NCBI GenBank assembly: GCA_029548025.1
Contig: JAKPOE010000196.1
Location: forward strand, 1-11,314
Length of the DNA stretch: 11,314 bases
Reading direction: 5' to 3'
From: Spirochaetota bacterium
GTDB taxonomy: Bacteria > Spirochaetota > UBA4802 > UB4802
A model generated the notes under the pieces. That model was not told the DNA's origin. It searched no databases and saw only the letters and a program-made list of their open reading frames with translations. The position numbers and the translations under genes were made by a program. Below, one piece after another: positions 1-8,004 of the stretch. The stretch's first letter is position 1. Each line of letters opens with the position of its first letter.

Positions 1-507
1 TTTAAAGATTGATTCGTGTATATGATGACGGTTGTCGCCATACATCTGTTGTATATGCAGTGTAATCAGAGCATTATGTGCAAACGATTGAAAAAATTCC
101 AGGGTAAGCTCCTCCTGGTATTGCCCTATTGCCCCGGTAAGTTTATTGCCTTTATATACAAAGCGCCCCCTCCCTGATATATCAACAACAGCAGCAGTGC
201 AAGCCTCATCCATAGGGATGGTTGCCTGCCCAAACCTGCTAATCCCGCTTTTATCGCCCAATGCTTTATTGAACGCTTTTCCCATGCATATCCCAATATC
301 CTCTACAGTATGATGATCATCAACCTCCAGATCGCCTTTTGCATTGAGCTGTATATTCATCCTTCCATGCATAACAAACAATGTGAGCATATGATTAAAA
401 AAACCAATTCCTGTAGTGATGGTGCTTGCATCACCACTATCAAGTATACATTTTAATGTTATGTCAGTTTCATTTGTTTTACGTTCTATATGTGCACTTC
501 GTTCCAT
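1..507 (-). CDS. hisB: Imidazoleglycerol-phosphate dehydratase, 3' end cut by window edge
   Basis: HisB catalyses the manganese-dependent dehydration of imidazole glycerol phosphate to imidazole acetol phosphate in histidine biosynthesis, in the cytoplasm. The reading frame is open from an ATG at 507 to position 1, giving 169 residues. The family is usually about 195 residues, so roughly the last 25 lie outside. Diagnostic motifs are visible: GFFNHML at residues 35-41 (the usual Asp before the metal-binding His is Asn here), DDHHTVED at 63-70, and the HHIHES segment at 161-166. These supply the His and Glu ligands of the two metal sites. The start is supported by an AAGGGG Shine-Dalgarno sequence about 9 bases upstream. 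The gene is monofunctional as far as it can be read, with no phosphatase domain at its N terminus. It lies 36 bases downstream of the outer-membrane protein gene on the same strand and may be co-transcribed with it, an unusual partner for a histidine gene. Confidence 0.95.
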   Translation of the reverse strand, partial: MERSAHIERKTNETDITLKCILDSGDASTITTGIGFFNHMLTLFVMHGRMNIQLNAKGDLEVDDHHTVEDIGICMGKAFNKALGDKSGISRFGQATIPMDEACTAAVVDISGRGRFVYKGNKLTGAIGQYQEELTLEFFQSFAHNALITLHIQQMYGDNRHHIHESIFK

Positions 508-543
508 TGAATTAAACCCCTTAAAAATAGAATCTTTCCCCCA

Positions 544-3420
544 TCAAAATTCATATCCTAAACTAAAGAGTATCTCTTTTTCACCAAACTCACCATAATA
601 ATATGGCCATGCATAATCAAGTTTTAAAATAACTATTGGGTATACAGTAAGCCTGAATCCAAATCCCATGTCCATTTTAAAATCTTCAAATCGATCTGTT
701 TCATTATTAAAAAAAGTATACGAATTATCCCATGCTGAACCTGCGTCAACAAATAAAACCCCTCCAATATTTCCAATCTTTAAAAAGAGTGGCCAGCCCA
801 TGTTTATTGATTCAATGAATGTAAACCTGAACTCAGCGTTGAACAAAAAAACATTGCTACCACCATATTCTACAAACGGATGTCCACGAAGGGTATTAAA
901 TCCACCAATATAATATTTAAAATACTCTTTCTCACCACCCATAATCTTGCCACCCACACCACGGAGCGCTATAACATACTGCTTATCAATGAAAAAATAA
1001 TGCCGTAGGTCAATATCTACGCTGGTAAATGAATAATCCTGCCCCGTCAGGTTAAACACCTGGGTCAACATTATCTGCCCACGAGTGCCCCGCAATGGCG
1101 CTAAAAAACCCCACAAAACATTATCGTAATTGTATGATACTGAAATTGAATTTAAATTGCCATAAACATCCGGACGTTCATCACTATAACTGTAATCCTG
1201 TTCATAGCGGCTTGAGGAAACACGGGTGCTGAAACGCGAAAATTTAGTAAAAGGATAGCTTGCAATCACATATGCACCATAGTGGTCCATTGAAAGCGTT
1301 GACCAGTATGCATTATGAATGATATCGTTAAGGTTTGCCAGAGTAAATATGCCATACGGGTTTTTCTGTCTAAAACAGCCAAAGGTCCAGTCCCATCGAT
1401 AGCGCAGATAAAGATATTGCACATCGTAATTCATAAAGTTGTTGCTTTCATCATCCTGAAAAAAATCAGTTGTTACAATAATCCGGTTATCGCCCAGATA
1501 ATCGCTGAAGCTCATCTGCGCAAAACCAGTAAAGCCATAGCCAACCGTTCCGCCAAGCCCAACAAAAACCCAGTCAGATGAAATCCTTGTTTCATAGTTG
1601 TCCAACACAGCTTTTGATAGTGGAAAATAGTTTGGGGGCAGCATTACCGGTATATGCTCACTGTTAAACAGCGGGGTTTCCGTAACAGGTTTTATTCCAT
1701 TTTTTATAAAGATGTCGTATCCACCATTTTGATATGAAACAAAAGCAAATGCATTACCCTCCGGAAAAAGACGCGGATAAAATATACCGGTTGTTCCGGA
1801 AGTAATTTTTGTTTCCTCGCCTGTTTCAATAGTATAACGATAAACATTATAGATTCCATCCCTGTTTGAGATGTATACAATAGTATTGTCATCCCCTGCA
1901 ACATCAACCTGTAAATTTTTTGACTGAGCCTTCACTACAACCTGTCGCTCACCTGTTAATACATTATGTTTGATAATTGCATAGTCTGCACATGTATAAT
2001 CATTTGTTGGATAGTTTGATGAATAGTAAATGAAAGCATTTTTTTTATCAAGCTTGGGATACCGTTCCGTATACACATCATTGGTTATCTGCTGTAACAT
2101 TGTATCGTTGAGCCTATAGATATACACATCACTCCGGGTATTGGTTTGCCCTATAAAGCTTATATAGTTGCCATCGGGTGATAGTGCTGGATCTTTAATT
2201 GAACGAAATGGCAGTACTATCTTTTTGGTAATTGTACCGTTTTGGCTGTCCAGTATAAAGATAACATCCCTGTTGTTAGATTGTGAAACAAACACAATGC
2301 CTTTCCCATCCGGTGTCCATGACAGATAGTTATCCAGCAAATGCATTCCTTCAAACTGAGAGGTTTCATTCCCTTTCAATAGCACACGGGCTTTTTCCTC
2401 AGCCTCTTTTTCGCCAATGGTAATAACCGAAATTGAAGCATAGATATCTCTGTTATCGATATAGGCAATTTTTTTACCATCAGGCGATATGGCAGGGCAT
2501 GTATTGAACACTGAGAGCGTTTTTTTATGATCGGTTATCCTTTCACCTTCCTCTTCATCAAAATTTCTGCCAACCATCAAAGGGTAATATCGTTTTTTAT
2601 AAAAGTGTCTGAATTCTTTATCAATAGCCTCAAGATCCTTTTTTGTATGTACCTTCAATGCCTTTTCAAAATTATTACAATCGCGTATGTCACGTAAAAA
2701 TTCGCCAATTTTTCCCTTACCATATACCGTTTCAAAAAAGTAAAAAAATGCCTGCCCAACCTTATAGTAGTAGTACAGATTGCCTGTACGATAGGCAGTA
2801 AAGTCCATCAGGCTTACATACTGATCATTAAAAAAGAAATCGCGCATGGTCATATCGGCAGTTTCATCAAATCCAATTGATAGATACTCTGACATACCTT
2901 CGGTAAACCACAATGGCACAGCTCCCATACTCATCATTGACTGTAGTTTACCGGAACTATCGTGCATAAGAATATTAAACTGAAATGCATGAACAAGCTC
3001 GTGAACCAGAACATGCTGATATTCATCGTATGAACCACTAAACGGTATCACCACCCTGTTTTTAAATGCTTCAGTAAATCCGCCGGTACCCTCGCCAATG
3101 ATCTGCATCAGGATATTATTTTCCTGAAAATCTATGTGCGAAGGGAATACAATGATTGGCACCGGTTCATTGAGCTGGTGTTGCAGTGTATCGGCAAGAT
3201 ATCCGTATGCCCTTTCAGCTATGGTTGCCGTCGTTGCAGCCAGCTTTTCCATGCCGTAGGGATAATATACATTGAAATGTATTGTCTTTAAAATATGCCA
3301 CGTAAATACCTCAACCGTAACCTTGTTTTTGCCAAATGGGTATATAAACAAAGGAACGGTTATGCTGACACATAGTATTGCACTATAACAAATTTTATGT
3401 TTGAAAATTTTTTTCAACAC
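544..3420 (-). CDS. Outer-membrane protein: HExxH metalloprotease-like domain + TolB-like propeller + Omp85-type barrel
   Basis: This 958-residue protein has three parts. Residues 8-28 form an N-terminal hydrophobic export signal or anchor with no clear signal-peptidase site. Residues ~45-280 look like a gluzincin peptidase (Peptidase_MA type): HELVH at 140-144 gives two zinc-binding His and the catalytic Glu141, and the WFTEGMSEY segment (Glu174) gives the expected third ligand 30 residues later. Residues ~300-575 contain five or six TolB/PD40-like propeller blades (for example SPDGKKIAY at 312, TPDGKGIVF at 369, SPDGNYISF at 414, FPEGNAFAF at 552). Residues ~610-958 resemble the Omp85/bacterial surface antigen barrel, with LRGH at 844-847 in the place of the L6 VRGF/Y motif, VDAGSAWD at 891-898, and a C-terminal Phe typical of barrel proteins. 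No POTRA repeats are apparent. The start is GTG with AAAGG 11 bases upstream; a stop codon precedes it in frame and no ATG is available nearby. The substrate is unknown. Domain calls rest on motifs, not on a database search. Confidence 0.85.
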   Translation of the reverse strand: MLKKIFKHKICYSAILCVSITVPLFIYPFGKNKVTVEVFTWHILKTIHFNVYYPYGMEKLAATTATIAERAYGYLADTLQHQLNEPVPIIVFPSHIDFQENNILMQIIGEGTGGFTEAFKNRVVIPFSGSYDEYQHVLVHELVHAFQFNILMHDSSGKLQSMMSMGAVPLWFTEGMSEYLSIGFDETADMTMRDFFFNDQYVSLMDFTAYRTGNLYYYYKVGQAFFYFFETVYGKGKIGEFLRDIRDCNNFEKALKVHTKKDLEAIDKEFRHFYKKRYYPLMVGRNFDEEEGERITDHKKTLSVFNTCPAISPDGKKIAYIDNRDIYASISVITIGEKEAEEKARVLLKGNETSQFEGMHLLDNYLSWTPDGKGIVFVSQSNNRDVIFILDSQNGTITKKIVLPFRSIKDPALSPDGNYISFIGQTNTRSDVYIYRLNDTMLQQITNDVYTERYPKLDKKNAFIYYSSNYPTNDYTCADYAIIKHNVLTGERQVVVKAQSKNLQVDVAGDDNTIVYISNRDGIYNVYRYTIETGEETKITSGTTGIFYPRLFPEGNAFAFVSYQNGGYDIFIKNGIKPVTETPLFNSEHIPVMLPPNYFPLSKAVLDNYETRISSDWVFVGLGGTVGYGFTGFAQMSFSDYLGDNRIIVTTDFFQDDESNNFMNYDVQYLYLRYRWDWTFGCFRQKNPYGIFTLANLNDIIHNAYWSTLSMDHYGAYVIASYPFTKFSRFSTRVSSSRYEQDYSYSDERPDVYGNLNSISVSYNYDNVLWGFLAPLRGTRGQIMLTQVFNLTGQDYSFTSVDIDLRHYFFIDKQYVIALRGVGGKIMGGEKEYFKYYIGGFNTLRGHPFVEYGGSNVFLFNAEFRFTFIESINMGWPLFLKIGNIGGVLFVDAGSAWDNSYTFFNNETDRFEDFKMDMGFGFRLTVYPIVILKLDYAWPYYYGEFGEKEILFSLGYEF

Positions 3421-3460
3421 TGCGGATGTAGCCTTTAAAGCTTTTTTGTGTTCGATAGTT

Positions 3461-3510
3461 ACTGTATATCAGTTATTGTTATGAAACCATGCTCCACACT
3501 GTATCAGTGT
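3461..3510. promoter_or_regulatory. Pair of related dyads upstream of the outer-membrane protein gene
   Basis: Two inverted repeats share the arms ACTG/CAGT. The stronger one (3496-3510) has 6-base arms ACACTG and CAGTGT around a TAT centre. The weaker one (3461-3473) has 4-base arms around a TATAT centre. Their centres are 36 bases apart, in the leader or promoter zone of the minus-strand gene that starts at 3420. A poor minus-strand promoter (TTGCTA, 17 bases, GATACA) would place the stronger dyad over its -10 box. The 3496-3510 dyad is followed by TTTT on the plus strand, so a small terminator-like hairpin is an alternative. An operator role is inference. Confidence 0.3.
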
Positions 3511-3540
3511 TTTCACCCACATTAGCAAGTAAAATTTTTG

Positions 3541-3568
3541 TTGCCAATAAATATTATTTTAGTATATT
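3541..3568 (+). promoter_or_regulatory. Sigma70-type promoter of the 6S RNA
   Basis: A -35 box TTGCCA (3541-3546) and a -10 box TATATT (3563-3568) each match the consensus at five of six positions, with a 16-base spacer. Transcription would begin at about 3575-3577, exactly where the outer stem of the predicted 6S RNA starts. The 13 bases TTTTAGTATATTA around the -10 box are identical to those around the -10 box of the heat-shock operon promoter. Confidence 0.75.
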
Positions 3569-3574
3569 AGACAG

Positions 3575-3756
3575 TAAGCCTGCGGTGTTCGTGTATGGTA
3601 TGTCATATTGTAGTTCCAATACTACTGAGCAGGGAATCTCTAATCTGCGGATTTATATCACGCTTCATTATGAAGTAGATAGATGTCCGTATGCGAGAAT
3701 CCACCTTTACAAAGGGAGCTCAAATATTCATACCACTGCGGCACACGCGGGTTAAT
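3575..3756 (+). ncRNA. ssrS: 6S RNA (regulator of RNA polymerase holoenzyme)
   Basis: 6S RNA mimics an open promoter and binds the housekeeping sigma-factor holoenzyme, usually in stationary phase. The ~180-base length and fold match the family. The closing stem pairs 3577-3588 (AGCCTGCGGTGT, one bulged G) with 3743-3753, then TGGTATG (3596-3602) with CATACCA (3729-3735), then 3605-3609 with 3723-3727. A central bubble follows, with a small hairpin on each side: GTAGT/ACTAC (3610-3625) and CCTTT/AAAGG (3704-3715). The apical arm pairs 3633-3640 with 3695-3702 (one mismatch), CGGA with TCCG (3648/3686), TATC with GATA (3656/3678), and ends in CTTCA-TTA-TGAAG (3663-3675). From memory of E. coli 6S RNA, the 3' half has the same order of elements: CACCTT, an AAGGG hairpin arm, CAA, then CTGCGGC. 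No protein ORF here is credible. Exact ends are estimates, and no U-tract terminator follows, so the 3' end is probably made by processing. Identification is by eye, without a covariance model. Confidence 0.85.
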
Positions 3757-3775
3757 TTAATGGTATGTGGCAAGT

Positions 3776-4822
3776 ATGGAAATAATTACAGTATTTGGAG
3801 TACGGTGGCGGGTGGCTCCCCTGTGGGAGGTGTTGGTAACGTTGTTTGTTATTCTTGTCATTATAGGTTTTTTTGCACTGTTGCGATATAATCAATATCT
3901 TAAATTAAAGAAATCAAGTATTGAACAGCTTTTTATCTATAAAGCGCGCCAGAGGGGTTTAACCGGGTATCAGATTCGTATTTTACAACATATTGTCGCG
4001 CTGTCTAAATTAAGCTCTCCTGAAGTTATTTTTAACAATGTAACCATTTTTGAAACAGGTCTGTTAAAATTTTTACAGTATATAAAAAAATCCAGAGATA
4101 TATTCAATGAAGATCTAAAAGATATTTTTAAAGATATAGTTATAACCTATGAAAGGATATATAACCCGGTGGAATATCAAGAGCCTTTAAATTCACCGGA
4201 TGAATTGACTGAGGATACCATGTTATGCGGCTATAGTGCAACAGGAAGGGCATTTATAGCTAAGATAACACAGATTACTGAAGATGCCATCCATTGTAAA
4301 TATTTTCGTAAACCTGAGGATATCCCTGCTGACATCATTGCAGAGCAAGTAACAATTTTCTTTTTTAGAAACGGAGATGCTGAATATTCTTTTGATTCAA
4401 AAATCATGGCCATTCAGGAAAATACCATAGTATTACAAAAGCCACAAGCATTTAAAAGAGGCAAAGAGGTACATCATCCATATATTCAAACACTTATTCC
4501 CTGCACCATTCAGCTCAAAAACGATGAAAGCAAAAATAGCGAAGAAGTAATAATACAACATGATGAAACCGTTTCAATAAATGGAACTATAGAGCGCTTA
4601 AATGAGTATGAAGCTGTAATCAGGGTTGAGGAACGGCTGGAATATCAAAAAGAATATATATTATTTTTTACCCTTGAAAATTTTAAAATTGAGATACTCA
4701 GTACCATTATTGCCTCACGCACAATCACCAGAGAAAAAATTATCTACTATACCTTTAAGCTTGTTCAGATGTCAGAAGCGGCAAAAAATGTAATCTCTAA
4801 ATATGTAAAAGAGCGGTTGTAA
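3776..4822 (+). CDS. Membrane-anchored YcgR/PilZ-like protein (putative, degenerate c-di-GMP motif)
   Basis: The protein has 348 residues from the ATG at 3776. A GTG at 3767 would add three. Neither start has a clear Shine-Dalgarno sequence. There is one membrane segment near the N terminus (about residues 16-36), then a helical region (~45-130) with a GLTGYQIRIL stretch, then two beta-rich domains. The layout resembles YcgR-type proteins: an N-terminal PilZN-like domain (~150-225), a linker where PilZ proteins carry RxxxR, and a C-terminal PilZ-like barrel (~235-345). At the linker the sequence is FKRGKEVHHP, so the second Arg is missing, and no D/NxSxxG is intact (TVSINGT is the nearest). 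Binding of cyclic di-GMP is therefore doubtful, or would need a different mode. The gene begins about 20 bases after the 6S RNA, so read-through from that promoter is its most evident source of transcription. It converges on dnaJ through a shared terminator. The CDS is certain; the family call is tentative. Confidence 0.6.
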   Translation: MEIITVFGVRWRVAPLWEVLVTLFVILVIIGFFALLRYNQYLKLKKSSIEQLFIYKARQRGLTGYQIRILQHIVALSKLSSPEVIFNNVTIFETGLLKFLQYIKKSRDIFNEDLKDIFKDIVITYERIYNPVEYQEPLNSPDELTEDTMLCGYSATGRAFIAKITQITEDAIHCKYFRKPEDIPADIIAEQVTIFFFRNGDAEYSFDSKIMAIQENTIVLQKPQAFKRGKEVHHPYIQTLIPCTIQLKNDESKNSEEVIIQHDETVSINGTIERLNEYEAVIRVEERLEYQKEYILFFTLENFKIEILSTIIASRTITREKIIYYTFKLVQMSEAAKNVISKYVKERL

Positions 4823-4835
4823 ATACCGCTCTTTT
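4807..4835. terminator. Bidirectional intrinsic terminator between converging genes
   Basis: A perfect 11-base inverted repeat (AAAAGAGCGGT at 4807-4817, ACCGCTCTTTT at 4825-4835) encloses the 7-base loop TGTAAAT. On either strand it reads as a GC-rich 7-bp stem followed by a short U-tract. It serves both the PilZ-like gene and the hrcA-grpE-dnaK-dnaJ operon. The left arm encodes the last residues of the PilZ-like protein (codons for Lys, Glu, Arg), its stop codon is in the loop, and the dnaJ stop codon (4834-4836) overlaps the right arm. Confidence 0.88.
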
Positions 4836-5952
4836 ATGAATAAAATTCTCTATCAGTATCTACCGTTTCCCCTTCAATGCGAGCAAATTCCTTTAACAAT
4901 TCTTTCTGACGTGGTGTTAATTTTTTTGGCACCTTAATATTAATTTTTACCAATTGATCACCCTTGCCGTACGAACCCAGATATGGCATTCCATTGCCTT
5001 TAAGTCTGAATATTTGACCATTTTCAGTTCCTGGCGGTATTTTCATTTTTGCTTTTTTATCATATATTGTTGGCACCTCTATCTCACCTCCAAGACAGGC
5101 TACGGTAAACGGTATATCAACAACACAAATCAGATCATTTCCGTGTCGTTCAAACAACGAATGTTTCTGAATGTGTACAACAACATATAAATCACCTGCA
5201 ACTCCACCACCGGGCCCCTGTTCACCTTCTCCGGAAATTTTTAAACGAGATCCAGACTCAACACCTGCAGGAATCTTTACGGTAATCTTGCGATGTTTTT
5301 CTTCTAATCCCGTCCCTCTACATACCCTGCATGGCGAGGTTATAATTTTTCCTTCACCTCTGCATTTATAACATGTCTGGGTTACTGAAAAAAATCCCTG
5401 CGTCTGGCGTATCTGCCCTGTCCCATTACAAACAGGACATACTGTTGGTTTTGAACCTGATGCCGAACCTGTACCACCACAACTACTGCATACCTCGTGG
5501 CGCGGAATTTCAATCTGGACCTCTTTTCCATTGGCTGCATCTTCCAGTGTTATTGACAAATCATACTGAATATCTCTTCCCCGACGCGTACGGGATGATC
5601 GTGTTCGTGTGCCAGAACCAGAACCAGCACCAAAAAAGCTTTCAAATATATCACCTAAATCAAAATCACCAAAGATATCCGAAAAATCGGTATATGCTCC
5701 TCTGCCGAAGCCTTCAAATCCTGCAACACCTTCATGGCCAAACTTATCATACTGTGCCCGGCGCTTTGGATCACGTAAAACTTCATATGCTTCAGTAGCT
5801 TCTTTAAATTTCTCTTCTGCCTCTTTACTTCCTTTATTGCGGTCAGGGTGAAATTTTAAAGCAAGCTTTCTGTAAGCTTGCTTTATCTCATCTTCTGTTG
5901 CATTTTTAGGAACACCCAGAACTTCATAATAATCTCGCTTCGTCGTAGCCAA
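4834..5952 (-). CDS. dnaJ: Chaperone protein DnaJ (Hsp40)
   Basis: DnaJ delivers unfolded proteins to DnaK and stimulates its ATPase. The full class I architecture is present (numbering from the chosen start, 372 residues): a J domain at ~5-70 with HPD at 35-37, a Gly/Phe-rich linker at ~72-125, four zinc-binding CxxCxGxG repeats (CSSCGGTG 155, CPVCNGTG 172, CYKCRGEG 194, CRVCRGTG 208) and C-terminal substrate-binding domains to ~345. The start is debatable. GTG at 5961 and ATG at 5958 are in frame, but the AGGGG Shine-Dalgarno sequence touches them. A TTG at 5952 sits 8 bases after it and yields [13 protein letters not shown], the usual DnaJ N terminus, so I prefer the TTG. It is the last gene of the heat-shock operon, separated from dnaK by 81 bases that are mostly a stable hairpin, and is followed at once by the bidirectional terminator. 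Confidence 0.97.
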   Translation of the reverse strand: MATTKRDYYEVLGVPKNATEDEIKQAYRKLALKFHPDRNKGSKEAEEKFKEATEAYEVLRDPKRRAQYDKFGHEGVAGFEGFGRGAYTDFSDIFGDFDLGDIFESFFGAGSGSGTRTRSSRTRRGRDIQYDLSITLEDAANGKEVQIEIPRHEVCSSCGGTGSASGSKPTVCPVCNGTGQIRQTQGFFSVTQTCYKCRGEGKIITSPCRVCRGTGLEEKHRKITVKIPAGVESGSRLKISGEGEQGPGGGVAGDLYVVVHIQKHSLFERHGNDLICVVDIPFTVACLGGEIEVPTIYDKKAKMKIPPGTENGQIFRLKGNGMPYLGSYGKGDQLVKINIKVPKKLTPRQKELLKEFARIEGETVDTDREFYS

Positions 5953-5980
5953 GGTCATCACCCCTATTAAAAAAGATTAC

Positions 5981-6021
5981 AATAATTGTGCAGCAATGGC
6001 AACCATTACCGCACAATTATT
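5981..6021 (-). promoter_or_regulatory. Long RNA hairpin in the dnaK-dnaJ intercistronic gap
   Basis: The arms AATAATTGTGC (5981-5991) and its exact complement (6011-6021) enclose a second repeat AATGG-CAA-CCATT (5995-6007). In the minus-strand transcript the 3-base segments between them also pair (G-U, G-C, U-G), giving an unbroken 19-bp stem with a UUG loop. On the plus strand those positions would be mismatched. The hairpin begins 12 bases after the dnaK stop codon. A run of six U follows it only after six other bases, so it is a poor intrinsic terminator. It could be an attenuator, an RNase processing site, or a 3' stabiliser of the hrcA-grpE-dnaK message that lowers dnaJ expression. Confidence 0.7.
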
Positions 6022-6033
6022 TACTGCTATAAT

Positions 6034-7965
6034 TTATTTTTTCTTATCTTCATCTACCACTTCATAATCTGCATCATATACCTTTTCACCACCCTGAGTG
6101 CTTTCCTCAGTTGTGCTGGAAGTATCCGCTTGTTGCTGTGATTGTGATTGAGCATATTGTTCAGCACCCTGCTTATAAAGCTTTTCTGCAAAAGAATGGG
6201 ATGCTCTTTCCAGTTGAGCTTTTGCATCACGTATCACATTAATATCACTTGACTCCATTGCTTTCCTGAGATTTTCAATTTCAGCTTCTATTGAAGATTT
6301 TTCCGCAACATCTATCTTCCCTTCATTTTCTTTTATCAGTTTTTCAAGTGAATAGATTAAAGCATCCGCTTCATTACGAGCTTCTACCAGCTGACGTGCT
6401 TTCCTATCTTCTTCAGCATGTTGTTCGGCATCTTTAACCATCTTCTTTATTTCATCTTCATTTAAACCGCTTGAGGCTTCAATCCTTATTTTCTGCTCTT
6501 TTCCAGTACCAAGATCTTTTGCCGATACATGCAAAATCCCGTTAGCATCTATGTCAAATGTTACCTCAATTTGCGGCACGCCACGGGGTGCAGGTGGAAT
6601 ACCAATGAGGTCAAATCGACCTATGGTTCTGTTCTGCGAAGCTAATTCGCGTTCACCCTGTAACACATGGATTGACACAGCCGTCTGATTGTCAGCAGCA
6701 GTTGAAAATATCTGACTCTTTCTGGTTGGTATAGTTGTGTTACGTTCAATGAGTTTGGTCATTACACCACCCAATGTCTCTATACCAAGTGACAGCGGTG
6801 TAACATCCAGCAGCAACACATCATGAACTTCGCCAGCTAAAACTCCACCCTGAATTGCAGCGCCCACAGCAACAACCTCATCCGGATTTACACCTTTATG
6901 AGGTTCTTTACCAAACACCCGTCGTACCAATTCCTGAACAGCAGGGATTCGTATTGATCCGCCCACTAAGATTACTTCATCGATATCACCAGGGGTAAGT
7001 CCTGCGTCTTCCAGTGCTTTTATACACGGTTCTTTTGTAGATTCAATGAGATCTTCTACCAATCCTTCAAATTTTGAGCGTGTCAGAGTCATAATAAGAT
7101 GTTTAGGACCATTCTGATCAGCTGTAATGAATGGTATATTAATCTCAGTTTGCAATTTATTGGATAGCTCTATCTTAGCTTTTTCTGCAGATTCTTTCAG
7201 TCTTTGTAACGCCATCTTATCTGTATGCAGATCAATTCCAGTTTGTTTTTTAAATTCTGATATTAACCACTCCATTATACGCTGATCAAAATCATCGCCA
7301 CCAAGATGCGTGTTCCCATTGGTAGATTTTACCTCAAAAACCCCCTCGCCCAGTTCAAGTATTGATATATCAAATGTTCCACCACCTAAATCATACACTG
7401 CAATCTTGTGATTGCGCTCTTTCTTATCAAGCCCATACGCCAATGCTGCAGCAGTTGGTTCGTTTATTATTCGTTCAACGGTTAAACCAGCTATCCTGCC
7501 TGCATCCTTTGTTGCCTGCCTTTGTGAATCATTGAAATATGCAGGTACAGTAATGACTGCACGAGTTACTTTTTCACCCAGATAATCCTCAGCACTCTGC
7601 TTCATCTTTTGTAAAATTCGTGCTGAAATTTCCTGAGGTGTAAATTCCCCTGCAATTGTTTTAATCTTCACACCACCTTTACCGTCATCAGCAACGGTAA
7701 AAGGAACCATCTTTATTTCGTTTTGCACTTCTCCATAGGACCGCCCCATAAACCGTTTAATGGAACGTATTGTATTTTCAGGATTCGTTATCATTTGATT
7801 TTTAGCAACCTGCCCAACTAAACGTTCGCCTTTGTCCGTAAATGCAACAACCGATGGAGTTGTCCTTTGCCCTTCTGAATTGGGTATAACAACTGGTTCA
7901 CCACCAACCATAACTGCAACACATGAATTTGTGGTTCCAAGGTCAATCCCTATTATTTTGCTCAT
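6034..7965 (-). CDS. dnaK: Chaperone protein DnaK (Hsp70)
   Basis: DnaK is the ATP-driven Hsp70 chaperone. The 643 residues match normal length. The nucleotide-binding domain (1-~380) shows IDLGTTNS at 7-14, [11 protein letters not shown] at 191-201, and [13 protein letters not shown] at 331-343, where Ile replaces the usual Thr of VGGSTRIP. The interdomain linker is VLLLDVTP at 383-390. The substrate-binding domain runs to ~500, followed by a helical lid. A Gln/Ser/Thr-rich stretch (~603-625) leads to an acidic tail, [13 protein letters not shown], the usual bacterial form of the C terminus. The ATG start is secure: AAGGAG lies 8 bases upstream and the N terminus is canonical. It is the third gene of the HrcA-controlled operon, 75 bases after grpE. 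Nothing suggests transfer or damage. Confidence 0.99.
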   Translation of the reverse strand: MSKIIGIDLGTTNSCVAVMVGGEPVVIPNSEGQRTTPSVVAFTDKGERLVGQVAKNQMITNPENTIRSIKRFMGRSYGEVQNEIKMVPFTVADDGKGGVKIKTIAGEFTPQEISARILQKMKQSAEDYLGEKVTRAVITVPAYFNDSQRQATKDAGRIAGLTVERIINEPTAAALAYGLDKKERNHKIAVYDLGGGTFDISILELGEGVFEVKSTNGNTHLGGDDFDQRIMEWLISEFKKQTGIDLHTDKMALQRLKESAEKAKIELSNKLQTEINIPFITADQNGPKHLIMTLTRSKFEGLVEDLIESTKEPCIKALEDAGLTPGDIDEVILVGGSIRIPAVQELVRRVFGKEPHKGVNPDEVVAVGAAIQGGVLAGEVHDVLLLDVTPLSLGIETLGGVMTKLIERNTTIPTRKSQIFSTAADNQTAVSIHVLQGERELASQNRTIGRFDLIGIPPAPRGVPQIEVTFDIDANGILHVSAKDLGTGKEQKIRIEASSGLNEDEIKKMVKDAEQHAEEDRKARQLVEARNEADALIYSLEKLIKENEGKIDVAEKSSIEAEIENLRKAMESSDINVIRDAKAQLERASHSFAEKLYKQGAEQYAQSQSQQQADTSSTTEESTQGGEKVYDADYEVVDEDKKK

Positions 7966-8004
7966 AGTAATTCTCCTTTTCTTTTAAAGTATTGAATATA
8001 ATTG

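Noticed and set aside
1..507. hisB as a truncated pseudogene
   Set aside because: The frame is intact with all visible motifs. It is cut only by the window boundary.
3350..3420. Lipoprotein signal (Cys17) in the outer-membrane protein
   Set aside because: The cysteine lies in the middle of the hydrophobic stretch, preceded by Ala-Ile-Leu, and hydrophobic residues continue after it. This is not a lipobox.
3489..3755. 88-codon plus-strand ORF in the divergent gap
   Set aside because: It overlaps the 6S RNA promoter and body, has no ribosome binding site, and its sequence is explained by RNA pairing.
5373..5798. 141-codon plus-strand ORF opposite dnaJ
   Set aside because: It is antisense to the conserved zinc-finger and J-domain coding region, has no recognisable protein features and no ribosome binding site.
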